NCBI GenBank assembly: GCA_963807065.1
Contig: CAWDZQ010000003.1
Span: 186,001 to 250,000, forward strand
From: CAWAND01 sp963807065
GTDB lineage: Bacteria; Chloroflexota; Anaerolineae; Anaerolineales; E44-bin32
DNA: 64,000 bases
Direction: 5' to 3'
The position numbers were made by a program, and so were the translations under genes. The notes below the pieces were generated by a model. That model did not search any database. It was not told where the DNA came from and worked only from the letters and a program-made list of their open reading frames with translations. This document shows positions 35,024 through 43,538 of the stretch, one piece after another (the stretch's first letter is position 1; every line of letters begins with the position of its first letter).

Positions 35024-36844
35024 TCAGGCCGGCGTCAGCGGCCAGAGGATGGGCAGCAGAATGAGCAGGATCACAAAGAGCAGAATGGTGAGGGGAAAGC
35101 CGACTTTGAGGTAATCACTAAACCGGTAGCCGCCAGGCGTCATCACCAGGATATTCACCGGATGGCCGAGGGGTGTAATAAACGCCATCGAACTTCCCAA
35201 GGCGACCGCCATAGCCACGGATCGGGGATCGATACCCGCGTGGTTGGCAGCCTGAATGGCGACGGGAACCAGCACCGCCACCGTGGCCACACCTGCCATT
35301 ACCTGGCTGAGGAAAGTCGCCAGCAGCAGGAAGCCTGCCACGAGAAGTGTCCCGCTCCCGGCTCCCAGCAGACCGAACAAACCGTTGGCCAGCAGGGCTG
35401 CGGCGCCAGTCTTGGCCATGGCGATTCCCATGGGGAGCATCCCGGCGACCAGGAAGACGCTGCGCCAATCGATGGCCTGGTACGCCTGATCCATGGTGAT
35501 CACACCCAGCACGGCCATGCCGACGGCGCCGGCCAGCAGGGTCTCGCCCAGCAGGTCTGGCCGGAACGCAGCCAACACCAGACTTCCCAACATCAATCCG
35601 GCTGCCAGCAGCCTCTTGCCCTTGGGCGGGACGATCCTTGCCTTGCGTTCGGTCAGCAGAATCAGGTCTGGCTCGGAGGCCAGCACCCTGATCCGGTCTC
35701 GTGGCCCGAACAGAAGCAGCGTGTCACCGAAGGCCAGCGGTAGGTCGTTGAGGCCGGTTCGAATGGGGCGCTGGTTGCGCCAGACGGCCAGCACCGACAT
35801 ACCGTACTTTTCCCTGAAATGGACGCCTTTCAAGGTCTTCCCGATCAACGAAGATCGCGGGGCCAAGACGGCTTCGACCACCACGATGCTTCCGCTCTCC
35901 AGATCGGATTCGTGCCAGCTTTTCCGTGGAAGGATCTCGAGATAGGGCTCGCGATCCTTGCTCTGGAACTCCTCCAGCCGGCCCTCTAGGACCAGAATGT
36001 CCCCTTCCTTGATCACCGTGTCCGGCTGGAGCAGCAGCCTCTGCTTGCCATCCCGTTCCAAGGCGACCACGTTCAGGTTGAACGACTCGCGGAAGGTTGA
36101 CTCGGCGAGCGGGCGGCCAACCAGATAAGAGCCCCGGGGGACGCGCGCCCTGAAAAGCCGATCTTCAAGGCGATAGATGTCCACCAGGTCGCCCTGGCTG
36201 CCGGGTTCAGAAGGTGAGGGGTCGGCGGGATACCGGTTCGGGAGTCGCTGCTCGCCCCAAAGGACCATATAGGCGATTCCGGCCACCACCAAGGGAAGCC
36301 CAAGCGGGGCGAAATCGAGCAGCCCAAATCCCTGCAGCCCCTGGTCCCGCAGCAGGCTGCTGGCGACGATGTTGGTCGAGGTCAGCAGGGTAGCCATACC
36401 GCCCAGCAGGCTGCCAAAAGCGAGCGGCATGAGCACGCGACCGGGGTGAAGCCCGGCCTTGCGGGAGGTGGTGATGGCGCTGGGCAGCAGCACGGCCGCG
36501 GCGGCGATGGTGTTCATGAACAGGGAGAGCAATGCCGCCGCCGCCATGACCAAGACGACCAGGCGATTGGGGGTCTGGCCAGCCAGCCTCATGAGCTGGC
36601 GCGATACCCAATCGGTGAAACCGATGATGTTCAGGCTTTCCGCCAGGATGAAGATGGCCATGATGGCCACGACGGCCGACCGACTGAAGCCGGAGAACGC
36701 CTCCTCGGGGGTCAGGACGCCGCTGGCGCCCAGGCTGACCACGACCAGCAGGGCCACAAGATCCACACGAAATCTTCCATTGAGGAAGAGCACCATGGCT
36801 GAGGCGAGGATGATGAAAGTCAGCAGAAGGGGCGCGTTTACCAT
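35024..36844 (-). CDS. SLC13/DASS-type permease with two TrkA-C domains
   Basis: This is a 606-residue transporter of the divalent-anion:sodium symporter group. About six helices lie in residues 5-190, including the SLFMNTIAAAAVLLP hairpin, where a conserved SNT motif marks sodium binding. Two cytoplasmic RCK-C/TrkA-C domains cover about 215-400 (LVGRPLAESTFRESFNLNVVAL and LIGKTLKGVHFREKYGMSVLAV). A second helix block follows (about 410-600). Such proteins import sulfate or dicarboxylates. AGAGG precedes the ATG. It is convergent with the DMT gene. Confidence 0.9.
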   Translation of the reverse strand: MVNAPLLLTFIILASAMVLFLNGRFRVDLVALLVVVSLGASGVLTPEEAFSGFSRSAVVAIMAIFILAESLNIIGFTDWVSRQLMRLAGQTPNRLVVLVMAAAALLSLFMNTIAAAAVLLPSAITTSRKAGLHPGRVLMPLAFGSLLGGMATLLTSTNIVASSLLRDQGLQGFGLLDFAPLGLPLVVAGIAYMVLWGEQRLPNRYPADPSPSEPGSQGDLVDIYRLEDRLFRARVPRGSYLVGRPLAESTFRESFNLNVVALERDGKQRLLLQPDTVIKEGDILVLEGRLEEFQSKDREPYLEILPRKSWHESDLESGSIVVVEAVLAPRSSLIGKTLKGVHFREKYGMSVLAVWRNQRPIRTGLNDLPLAFGDTLLLFGPRDRIRVLASEPDLILLTERKARIVPPKGKRLLAAGLMLGSLVLAAFRPDLLGETLLAGAVGMAVLGVITMDQAYQAIDWRSVFLVAGMLPMGIAMAKTGAAALLANGLFGLLGAGSGTLLVAGFLLLATFLSQVMAGVATVAVLVPVAIQAANHAGIDPRSVAMAVALGSSMAFITPLGHPVNILVMTPGGYRFSDYLKVGFPLTILLFVILLILLPILWPLTPA

Positions 36845-36960
36845 CCGTGCCTCTGGCTAGCCCCACGGCCGAGGGCCGGCATGTAGGAACAGGAAGGTGA
36901 GGCGAAGTGATCGGGGAGGCAGATGGCCGGTGGAGGGGTCGGGCGCGACATGGGTTTCGC

Positions 36961-37479
36961 TCAGCCGCCCAGAGCGGACCTCGGAATGGCCATGCTGGCG
37001 AGCGAATGGAAGACATCGCTGACCCCGACTCCGGTCAGGGCGCTGGTTACAATGTGGGCAGCTCCCAATGCTCGAGCCATGGCCTCTCCGGGGGCCAAAC
37101 TGGATTCCGGAGCCAGGTCACGCTTGTTGCCCACCACGACCAACGGCAGGCCGGGTACCACAGCCACCAGCTCATCGTACCAACGCTTAAGGTGGGCCAG
37201 GGATTCGAGTTGGGTGACATCGTAGACCAGAGCTGCGGACCGGCTGCCGCGATAGAACCCCTCGCGCATCACTTGAAAACGGTCCTGCCCCGCCATGTCC
37301 CAAATCGACAATTTGACCTGCCCACTGGACAAGTCGACGAGTTTGGTCTGGAAATCGACTCCGATGGTGGCCACGCGAGATTGCTCGAATTTACCCTCAC
37401 AATAGCGCCGAATGAGGGACGTCTTGCCGACGTTACCATCGCCGGCAATGATGACTTTGAGGACGGGGATCGTCGGCAT
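36961..37479 (-). CDS. Rab/Ras-like small GTPase
   Basis: This is a 172-residue single-domain GTPase with all G boxes of the eukaryotic Rab/Ras class. They are AGDGNVGKTS (Lys19), switch I TIGVDFQTK (Thr38), WDMAGQDRF (catalytic Gln65), NKRDL (118-122) and TSA. The sequence EGFYRGSRSAALVYDVT is strikingly Rab-like. The C-terminal lipid cysteine is absent, as expected in bacteria. Such GTPases switch protein partners on and off, and in bacteria they usually act with roadblock-type proteins. The gene lies 15 bp after its partner and the two are clearly co-transcribed. Confidence 0.93.
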   Translation of the reverse strand: MPTIPVLKVIIAGDGNVGKTSLIRRYCEGKFEQSRVATIGVDFQTKLVDLSSGQVKLSIWDMAGQDRFQVMREGFYRGSRSAALVYDVTQLESLAHLKRWYDELVAVVPGLPLVVVGNKRDLAPESSLAPGEAMARALGAAHIVTSALTGVGVSDVFHSLASMAIPRSALGG

Positions 37480-37494
37480 GTTAGGCGAGCGGCG

Positions 37495-38379
37495 CTACTG
37501 CAGTCGACCCAAGAACGATGTGTGAGGAAAAGCGAGCTGGTCGATATCGATGGGGCGCTGAACGAGATGTCGCCGATTGGCTTGTTCGAAAAGGCGATGA
37601 AGATCTTCCATAATCTCAAGTTGGCGTCCGGCGGGTTCGGTGTTGAACAGTGCCAGCATGGTCGTGGCGCGGCCGGGGACAAAGCACATCCACTTCCCAC
37701 CTTCAATCTGGGTGGAGCGCATCTCTCCGCCGAAGATTTCTTTGGTGGCTGCCCGGTAGGAGGAAAGCATGGGTACTGCCAGGGCCGGATCTATCTCGAA
37801 ATCGCCGATCGTGTTCAGCGGCATGCCCGACTCGTTCTCATAGATGGCATATCCAAGCACCTTGGCCGTGTGCTTGGTTCGGATGACAATGCTCTTGCCC
37901 TCGTTGGAGATATCCTTCCAATCGTCGGAAAGGGCGGCAGTGTTGATCCAATTTTCGATGGAGTTCCGCTCTCGCTGGTAGTGGTCAAACAGCTGCTGGA
38001 ATTGATCCCGATTGATGGCGCCTGAGGCAAATTCCTCTGCCAGCTTGTTGATCTTGTCTTGAACGCGTTCGAGATAAAGCTTGGCGTCACCCCGCGAAGA
38101 GGCGATCATCGTCGTGTCGCCGGTGTGCATGCTGCGATGGTTTCGTCTGGGAGGCTCAGCAGGCTGGACCCGGCGTGTGACTTGGGCCGTCCTGGGCGGT
38201 GGGGAGGTCATGGCCGAGCGCGAACGGGTGGCGACCTGAGTTGGATATCGAGCTGAACTCACGATGGTCCGATCCGCAGGGCCAGCCAGGCTGGAGGCTT
38301 GCCTTGGCGGCGGGACCGGTCTGGAACTTGGATCCGGGCTGCCCCAAATGCGGCGCAGCAGGTCACCCAGTACACTCAT
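37495..38379 (-). CDS. Conserved protein paired with the Rab-like GTPase
   Basis: This is a 294-residue soluble protein. Residues 1-95 are low-complexity, Pro/Arg/Ser-rich and probably disordered. Residues 95-150 form a long helix (KLYLERVQDKINKLAEEFASG). The rest is an alpha/beta domain with GKSIVIRTKHTAKVLGYAIYE, then FGGEMRSTQIEGGKWMCFVPG and ATTMLALFNTEPAGRQLEIMEDLH. This last domain has the strand-helix order of a roadblock/longin-like fold, the usual partner of small GTPases. That is an inference from pattern and context, because no family signature was recognised. Confidence 0.65.
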   Translation of the reverse strand: MSVLGDLLRRIWGSPDPSSRPVPPPRQASSLAGPADRTIVSSARYPTQVATRSRSAMTSPPPRTAQVTRRVQPAEPPRRNHRSMHTGDTTMIASSRGDAKLYLERVQDKINKLAEEFASGAINRDQFQQLFDHYQRERNSIENWINTAALSDDWKDISNEGKSIVIRTKHTAKVLGYAIYENESGMPLNTIGDFEIDPALAVPMLSSYRAATKEIFGGEMRSTQIEGGKWMCFVPGRATTMLALFNTEPAGRQLEIMEDLHRLFEQANRRHLVQRPIDIDQLAFPHTSFLGRLQ

Positions 38380-38665
38380 GAAAGCATCAATCCTCGAACA
38401 AGGATAAAGTGATAATCCAGCCAGCGAATGATCAATGGGCTCGACCCGGCGCAGCTGACAATGTGGTCAAGCGACTGGCAAGCCAATCTTAGCATAGTTC
38501 GCATAGCTTGGTCTTAGGCTGGACCCTACAATTGGCTTTCGTTCGCAGATTGCGGCTCTGTCGGGCAAAACTCGGCGTCACGCCCGGCCAATCAATCGCA
38601 GCGGTCAGGCGCCGCGTAGACCGGATACAGGAACCGAACCCGGCACTCAAAGGAGGTGGGCTTCT
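38380..38665. other. Divergent intergenic region before yjbQ
   Basis: This is 286 bp between the GTPase operon and yjbQ. TACAAT near 38527-38532 could serve as a -10 box for yjbQ, without a good -35 element. No coding or repeat feature was seen. Confidence 0.35.
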
Positions 38666-39073
38666 ATGCACGACTTCGACGTCAACTCAAGTCAAAGGGA
38701 CGAACTCATTGATGTCACATCACAGGTCCAGCGCGCCGTCAAGCAGTCGGGGATGGCCGATGGCCTGGCGGTGGTCTTCGTCCCTCATACAACGGCCGGC
38801 GTTACCATCAACGAGCACGCAGATCCGGCCGTGGCCAAGGACATCATCTATGCCCTAAACAAGCTGGTCGCCTGGTCGGATTCTGGCTATCAGCACACAG
38901 AAGGCAACTCAGCCAGCCACATCAAGGCCAGCCTGATGGGCAGCAGCGTGAGCGTGGCAGTCTCAGGCGGGCGGCTCGTGCTGGGATCCTGGCAGGGCAT
39001 CTTCGTTGGCGAATTCGATGGACCGCGGCGGCGTCAAATCCACGTGTCCATGCTGCCCTCGCCACAAGCTTAA
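38666..39073 (+). CDS. yjbQ: YjbQ-family protein (UPF0047)
   Basis: This is a 135-residue single-domain protein of the YjbQ family. The family pattern is clear: VFVPHTTAGVTINEHADPAVAKD, then GNSASHIKASLMGSSVSV and GTWQGIF-like GSWQGIFVGEFDGPRRR. Some members show weak thiamine-phosphate synthase activity; the physiological role is unresolved. AAGGAGG precedes the ATG. Its last four bases overlap the end of the convergent zinc-ribbon gene. Confidence 0.95.
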   Translation: MHDFDVNSSQRDELIDVTSQVQRAVKQSGMADGLAVVFVPHTTAGVTINEHADPAVAKDIIYALNKLVAWSDSGYQHTEGNSASHIKASLMGSSVSVAVSGGRLVLGSWQGIFVGEFDGPRRRQIHVSMLPSPQA

Positions 39074-40080
39074 GGGCAGGGCAGTACCGTGCCGGTGATG
39101 TCGATGAAAGGACGCGTGCCGCTCATCACCTCGATCTCGCCTTCTCCACGGATGCACTCACCCGGCCGGACGTCGGAATGAGCTTGAACCCGGTCTACCA
39201 GGGCGAAAGTGCCTGGCTCCTCGGAGAAGATGGCCATGAAAGGGAGATCGCCGGCGGCGAACCAGCGCTTGACGACGCCGTAGACGCACATCGTCTTACG
39301 AGCATCTTGCAGGCCGACCTGGTCCCACTGGACGCAGTCCCTGGGAGTGGGTGAGGCCACCAGGGCAGAAGCCGGCTGGGTTGAGCTGGGAGTCGTGGGA
39401 AGGGCGGTGGGGCGCGGCGTCTGGGTGGGGGTGGGCGTATTGGTCGGGCCGGGTGCGGCCGGCAGCATTCCGCGGAATGCAAAGGCCCCGCCGACCCCCA
39501 AGCCCAGCAGCACGATAACCAACGTGCCTATGATGACCGGGCGGCTGAAGCGACGCCAATCGATCTGAAGCCACTGGACACCTGGGGCGTCCTTGGGTTT
39601 GCCAGGCTCTTGCAGGAGGACGGCACGCATGGGATCTTCACCCCCCGGTGCAGATGCCCAGTCAGAGGGATAGTAGGGGGACACCGGGGCGACAGGCTCG
39701 TCGGCCTCCACAGGGATCTCATCTTCTGGAGGCTCGAGCTCGTCCATCGCCGCAAACTCAAGAGTGCCACCCTGGTCCTGGTCGGGTTCGTCCTCGTCCT
39801 CCAGTGGCGGCTCCGGGGCGGGCTCAGGCACGGCCACCAGCGGCGGAAGCTCGGAGTCAAATAGGGCCACTTCCTCAGTCAGGTCGCTCTTGCAGTAGGG
39901 GCAAAGCGTGAAGTTGCGGCCGATCCACTCCGCGCAGTATGGGCACCTATGTTTGTCTCTCAGCCAGTCAGGACGTTCGATGTCCAGCCCGCAATAGCGG
40001 CAAACAATGGCTTCGTCCTGGACTTCCTTACCGCAGTAGGGGCATGGGCGCACGATGGGGCTCCTGTCAAAGGATTCCAT
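39070..40080 (-). CDS. Double zinc-ribbon membrane protein
   Basis: This is a 336-residue protein. Two zinc ribbons open it (CPYCGKEVQDEAIVCRYC, residues 13-30, and CPYCAEWIGRNFTLCPYC, 46-63). An acidic Pro/Glu-rich region follows, then a single transmembrane helix (about 180-200), a Thr/Pro linker and a C-terminal beta-barrel-like domain (about 245-336) with four cysteines. The zinc ribbons are cytoplasmic and the final domain external. Proteins of this layout are common in Chloroflexota but have no assigned role. A promoter-like TTGTTG-17-TATAGA ends only four bases before the ATG. Confidence 0.82.
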   Translation of the reverse strand: MESFDRSPIVRPCPYCGKEVQDEAIVCRYCGLDIERPDWLRDKHRCPYCAEWIGRNFTLCPYCKSDLTEEVALFDSELPPLVAVPEPAPEPPLEDEDEPDQDQGGTLEFAAMDELEPPEDEIPVEADEPVAPVSPYYPSDWASAPGGEDPMRAVLLQEPGKPKDAPGVQWLQIDWRRFSRPVIIGTLVIVLLGLGVGGAFAFRGMLPAAPGPTNTPTPTQTPRPTALPTTPSSTQPASALVASPTPRDCVQWDQVGLQDARKTMCVYGVVKRWFAAGDLPFMAIFSEEPGTFALVDRVQAHSDVRPGECIRGEGEIEVMSGTRPFIDITGTVLPCP

Positions 40081-40084
40081 CTAT

Positions 40085-40113
40085 TCTATACGCTCGACTG
40101 CGTCACGCAACAA
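40085..40113 (-). promoter_or_regulatory. Promoter of the zinc-ribbon gene, close to its start codon
   Basis: On the minus strand TTGTTG (40113-40108) and TATAGA (40090-40085) are separated by 17 bp. The -10 box ends four bases before the ATG at 40080, so transcription would start at or just inside the first codons. A leaderless message or a start slightly downstream would explain this. Confidence 0.45.
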
Positions 40114-40564
40114 TCGCCCGTTGTACCCATTGGGAAGCCTCAAAGCCGGACAGGACGCCCTGTATGAAGTTTAGGGAAAAGACTTAAGCGCGCATCCCGC
40201 TCCCCACGGGTCAACCCTTCCCAAACGGTGGGGGCGGATGAGCCGGAGAAGATGACGGGAGGCACCAGCCGGGGTATGAACGCCGAGCTCCTTGGGAACT
40301 TGACTTCCTGTTCACCAACGCTTCACCGAGGATGGCTATGATGAGTTTTGTCGGCCAGTCGATCAGCACGGCCGGAAGAAGGTTGGGCGATGACGGAACC
40401 CGCAATGTCCCGGCATCAACCGGCGGGCTGATGCGCGCAATAGGATTGGGGCAATGACTCAGTCCTTGGTAGATCGAGGTGTATCCGAAGTCAATCGGAG
40501 GCCAGGGGCCTTCGCACGCCCACACAGGGCGAGGCGTTCCATTGGCTAACTCCGGTTGCCATGC
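40114..40564. other. Intergenic stretch with no recognised gene
   Basis: No frame here shows a domain or a ribosome site. It lies beside a decayed ftsH fragment and may be further unrecognisable debris of the same gene. Confidence 0.4.
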
Positions 40565-40890
40565 TGGCCTAGATATCGGCTCCCGCCGAATGGCGAGAGC
40601 GGTCGCCGGCCCCAAAGCTCGGAAGGTATCTGGTTCGCGACGGGGGGATGGGCCACTATGTGGGGCCACGTTGCCCAGTCCTCAGAACCCCTGGCGGTCT
40701 TCTTGGGCGAAGGACTCGGGCATCGGCGAGGGGTTGGCGAGGAAACTCTCGGACCATAGGTCAGGAAGTCAAGAAGATCCTGGATGAAAGCATCAACCGT
40801 GCTCGCCTCAAGCCGAGGTAGCGGCGTGATGGGCTGGAGACGCTGGACGAGAATCTGGTTGAGTACGGGGGCTTGATGGTCAGCCGGTGA
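40565..40890 (+). pseudogene. Decayed C-terminal fragment of a second ftsH
   Basis: Pieces of the FtsH protease C-terminus appear in order across several frames. They are LDIGS, KLGRYLVRDGGMGHYVGP, VFLGEGLGHRR...EETL, then IGQEVKKILDESINRARLKPR, an in-frame stop at about 40819, and RRDGLETLDENLVEYGGL. The intact FtsH in this window has DDITSGASN, KLARSMVMRLGMSDNLGP, IFLGREISEQRDYSET, IDSEVRDLVNAAYERAKQIL and YRPQLDAVANRLIE at matching places. The ATPase and zinc-site parts are missing. Frame changes and stops show a long-dead copy, not a sequencing error. Confidence 0.65.
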
Positions 40891-40983
40891 TGGCTTTGCT
40901 CAATGTTCCGATTTCGGAAGACACTGGCCATGCCCGTGTCAGGCGTCGGGACAATTCGGTGAAGGACCTGGCCCGAGCCTCTG

Positions 40984-42573
40984 TCATTGCTGCCCCTTCG
41001 GGCGGCTGGTAGGGTGGGTGGGCAGCAAGCTCCCCTCCACGGTCAGCAGGGCCACCAACCCCGCCAGACCAGCCAACCCCGCGCAAACAGTTCCCACCAT
41101 CCGGAATGCTTGCGTCAGCGAAACCTCGATGGCTCGGGCGGCGGCTGCTTGCGTCAGTGAGTCCAGTCCCGCTGGCGGCTGAGTGTCTCCGAGGCGGCCG
41201 GCGGACTGGATCAGTGCTTCACGCTGCGAGGGTGCCAACTTAATGGCTAAAGTCGAAGTTTGCAGCGTATTCTTAAACATCACGAGGGCCAGGCTCCCCA
41301 AAACAGCGATGGTGAGCAGGCCAGCAGTGCGTGACAAGGCATTGTTGATGCCGGATGCGGTGCCCGCCTGCCGGGAGTCCACCGCGCCCATCACTGTGGT
41401 CGTCAGCGGAGCCACGGTGATGCCCATGCCGACGCCGACAATTGACATGGCCGGCAGGTAAGTGCTCCAGTACCGAGAGGGCCCCGCCTCTTGACCCGGC
41501 AGACCCAACAGGAGGAAGCCTATCCCGGCCAGAATGGGCCCCATAGTCAGGGGAAGTCGGGCGCCGTAGCGGTCGGCGAGTTCCCCTGTCCAACGCGAGA
41601 GAGAAGCCAGGAAGATGGAAAAGGGGAGCATTGCCAGTCCGGCTTGACGAGGCGCGTAGTGGTGGGCCTGTATCAGGACAATGGGGAACATGAAGAAGAC
41701 CATCGATAGCCCGCCGTACAGCAGAAAGGTCAGCCCATTGGTGCCGCTAAAGGTCCTGGACCGGAAAAGGGCCAATGGAACCAAGGGATGATCGCTTCGA
41801 CCCTCGTACAGCGCAAAGATAGCCAGGCCAAGACCGCCGATCAGCAAACTGCCGAAAACCTGCGGTTCTCCCAAGGCTGCATGAGACGCCTGAACGGCCC
41901 CGAATGAGAGGCCAGCCAATGACAATGTGACCAGCACGGTTCCCGCCAAGTCCAGCGGTTTGGACTGTTCATCCAGCAACTCCGGCACCCACCGCCACAC
42001 GCCATACAGCGAACCTGCCGCCAAAGGGATGTTGATGAAGAAGACCCCGCGCCAAAGACCCGAGCCGGCCAAGAACCCGCCAATGACGGGCCCTAAGATG
42101 GTGGTCACGGTCGTGAAGGCCGACCAGGTTCCTATCGCCGATCCGCGCGAGCCGCTGGGGAGGCTGGCGGTGATGATCGACAGGCTCCCGGGAATCAGCA
42201 GGGCGCCCCCAACTCCTTGGAGGGCGCGCGCAGCGATGAGCCAGGTGCTGCTCGTGGCCAAACCGCACAGGAGCGACGCTGCCCCGAACAGGCCAATCCC
42301 TACGTTGAATACCCGCTTGCGTCCGACGTGATCCCCAAGCGAACCCCCAATCAAGATCAAAGCAGCGACCATCAACGAGTAGGCGTTGACGATCCAGATC
42401 AGCTCGGTCCCGGTGGCGTTAAGATCCGCCTGCAGCGATGGCAGGGCCACGTTAACGGCCAAGATGTCGATAAAGGCCATGCTCGAAGCCAGAATGGTGG
42501 CGAAGAGGACCCCGAATCTGCTAGGAGTAGGAAGGCTGTCGGCACCCGGCCCGGCGGATTGTGGGGAGCTCAA
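40984..42573 (-). CDS. MFS drug exporter of the DHA2 (EmrB/QacA) family
   Basis: This is a 529-residue transporter with 14 predicted helices. The motifs IDILAVNVALPSLQADLN, GGSLGDHVGRKRVFN (motif A) and ARALQGVGGALLIPGSLSII (motif C region), with SSTWLIAARALQG, are those of the 14-helix drug:proton antiporters. Export of toxic organic compounds is likely. The TTG start at 42573 has AAAGGA seven bases upstream. The gene is not linked to a regulator. Confidence 0.93.
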   Translation of the reverse strand: MSSPQSAGPGADSLPTPSRFGVLFATILASSMAFIDILAVNVALPSLQADLNATGTELIWIVNAYSLMVAALILIGGSLGDHVGRKRVFNVGIGLFGAASLLCGLATSSTWLIAARALQGVGGALLIPGSLSIITASLPSGSRGSAIGTWSAFTTVTTILGPVIGGFLAGSGLWRGVFFINIPLAAGSLYGVWRWVPELLDEQSKPLDLAGTVLVTLSLAGLSFGAVQASHAALGEPQVFGSLLIGGLGLAIFALYEGRSDHPLVPLALFRSRTFSGTNGLTFLLYGGLSMVFFMFPIVLIQAHHYAPRQAGLAMLPFSIFLASLSRWTGELADRYGARLPLTMGPILAGIGFLLLGLPGQEAGPSRYWSTYLPAMSIVGVGMGITVAPLTTTVMGAVDSRQAGTASGINNALSRTAGLLTIAVLGSLALVMFKNTLQTSTLAIKLAPSQREALIQSAGRLGDTQPPAGLDSLTQAAAARAIEVSLTQAFRMVGTVCAGLAGLAGLVALLTVEGSLLPTHPTSRPKGQQ

Positions 42574-42775
42574 CGGTAAATCCTTTGGGGGGAGGGGCCG
42601 GTGGACATAGGGGGAACAAATGTAACACAGGACTGCCTCAATTCGGTGCCTTCGAAGATCTCCGGGCCACGTCCGTCACCCCCGACGGCGGCCCGCCTAT
42701 CGGCTGGATGGTAGAATGTTGAATGTCTCCGGCCGGAGACCCCGGTCCTCCCATCAAGTTTGTCGCCAGGAAGAT

Positions 42776-43492
42776 ATGTCCGCTCTCAGAGCTCCCTCCA
42801 ACCTCGCACTGATCCCGGCCTGGAATGAGGCCGGCCGGCTGAAACCGGTGCTCGACAAAGTAATCGGTTACCTTCCGGTGCTCGTCGTGGATGATGGATC
42901 GAGCGACGAGTCCCTGCAAGTCGCCGAGGCCAGCGGGGCCACTGTCGTTCGTCACTTGGTCAACCGGGGCAAGGGCGCAGCCCTCCTGACCGGATTCCAA
43001 TGGGCGCTTGACCACGGCTATGACGGCGTCGTCACCCTAGATGCCGACGGCCAGCACAATCCGGATGAAATTCCCACCCTGGTCGAGGCGCAGGAGCAAA
43101 CGGGGGCAGACCTGGTGATCGGCCGTCGCGATTTCTCCCTTATGCCTTTTCCACGTTCGGTGACCAATCCGTTTGGCTCCTGGTTGTTGAGCCTGGTGCT
43201 TGGTCAACCGATCTATGATAATCAGTGCGGGTTCCGGCTGTATCGTAGACCGGTTTTGGAGTTGGCGGGGAAAGACGCCGTCGGATTCGAGTTTGAAGTT
43301 GATATCATCGCCCAGGCTGTCGGTGCGGGACTCGGACTGGCATGGGTAGATGTGGCCACGATTTACGACACAGGGAAGGTGAGCTACTTTCACCCGGTCA
43401 AAGACTCGGCCAGGTTCCTTGCGGCCGTCTGGCGGGCCTGGCGCAACGCTCGGCCTCCAGCCGATCCGGCAGGCCGCCGTCCGGCTGGTTGA
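42776..43492 (+). CDS. Family 2 glycosyltransferase
   Basis: This is a 238-residue GT-A fold enzyme of the dolichyl-phosphate-mannose-synthase-like group. ALIPAWNEAGRLKPVL opens the nucleotide-binding site, VVDDGSSDES follows, and the metal-binding DxD is in TLDADGQHNPDEI. DNQCGFRLYRRPVL and GFEFEVDIIAQAVG are typical of polyprenyl-phosphate sugar transferases. There are no transmembrane helices. The ATG at 42776 has AGGAAG upstream. It precedes ligA by 46 bp on the same strand and may be co-transcribed with it. Confidence 0.9.
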   Translation: MSALRAPSNLALIPAWNEAGRLKPVLDKVIGYLPVLVVDDGSSDESLQVAEASGATVVRHLVNRGKGAALLTGFQWALDHGYDGVVTLDADGQHNPDEIPTLVEAQEQTGADLVIGRRDFSLMPFPRSVTNPFGSWLLSLVLGQPIYDNQCGFRLYRRPVLELAGKDAVGFEFEVDIIAQAVGAGLGLAWVDVATIYDTGKVSYFHPVKDSARFLAAVWRAWRNARPPADPAGRRPAG

Positions 43493-43538
43493 GTCTTAGG
43501 GGCCCGGTCTTAGCAACTGCTCCGGGAGGGCGAAGGCG

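Noticed and set aside
36907..38025. A 372-codon open frame on the plus strand opposite the GTPase operon
   Set aside because: It is antisense to the well-supported Rab-like GTPase and its partner, has no domain and no ribosome site. It arises from high GC content.
38666..39073. Calling the YjbQ-family gene a thiamine-phosphate synthase
   Set aside because: That activity is weak and probably secondary in this family, and no thiamine genes are nearby.
40211..40669. A 152-codon minus-strand frame in the ftsH-remnant region
   Set aside because: Pro/Arg/Ser-rich composition, no start signal, and it overlaps the decayed ftsH on the other strand.
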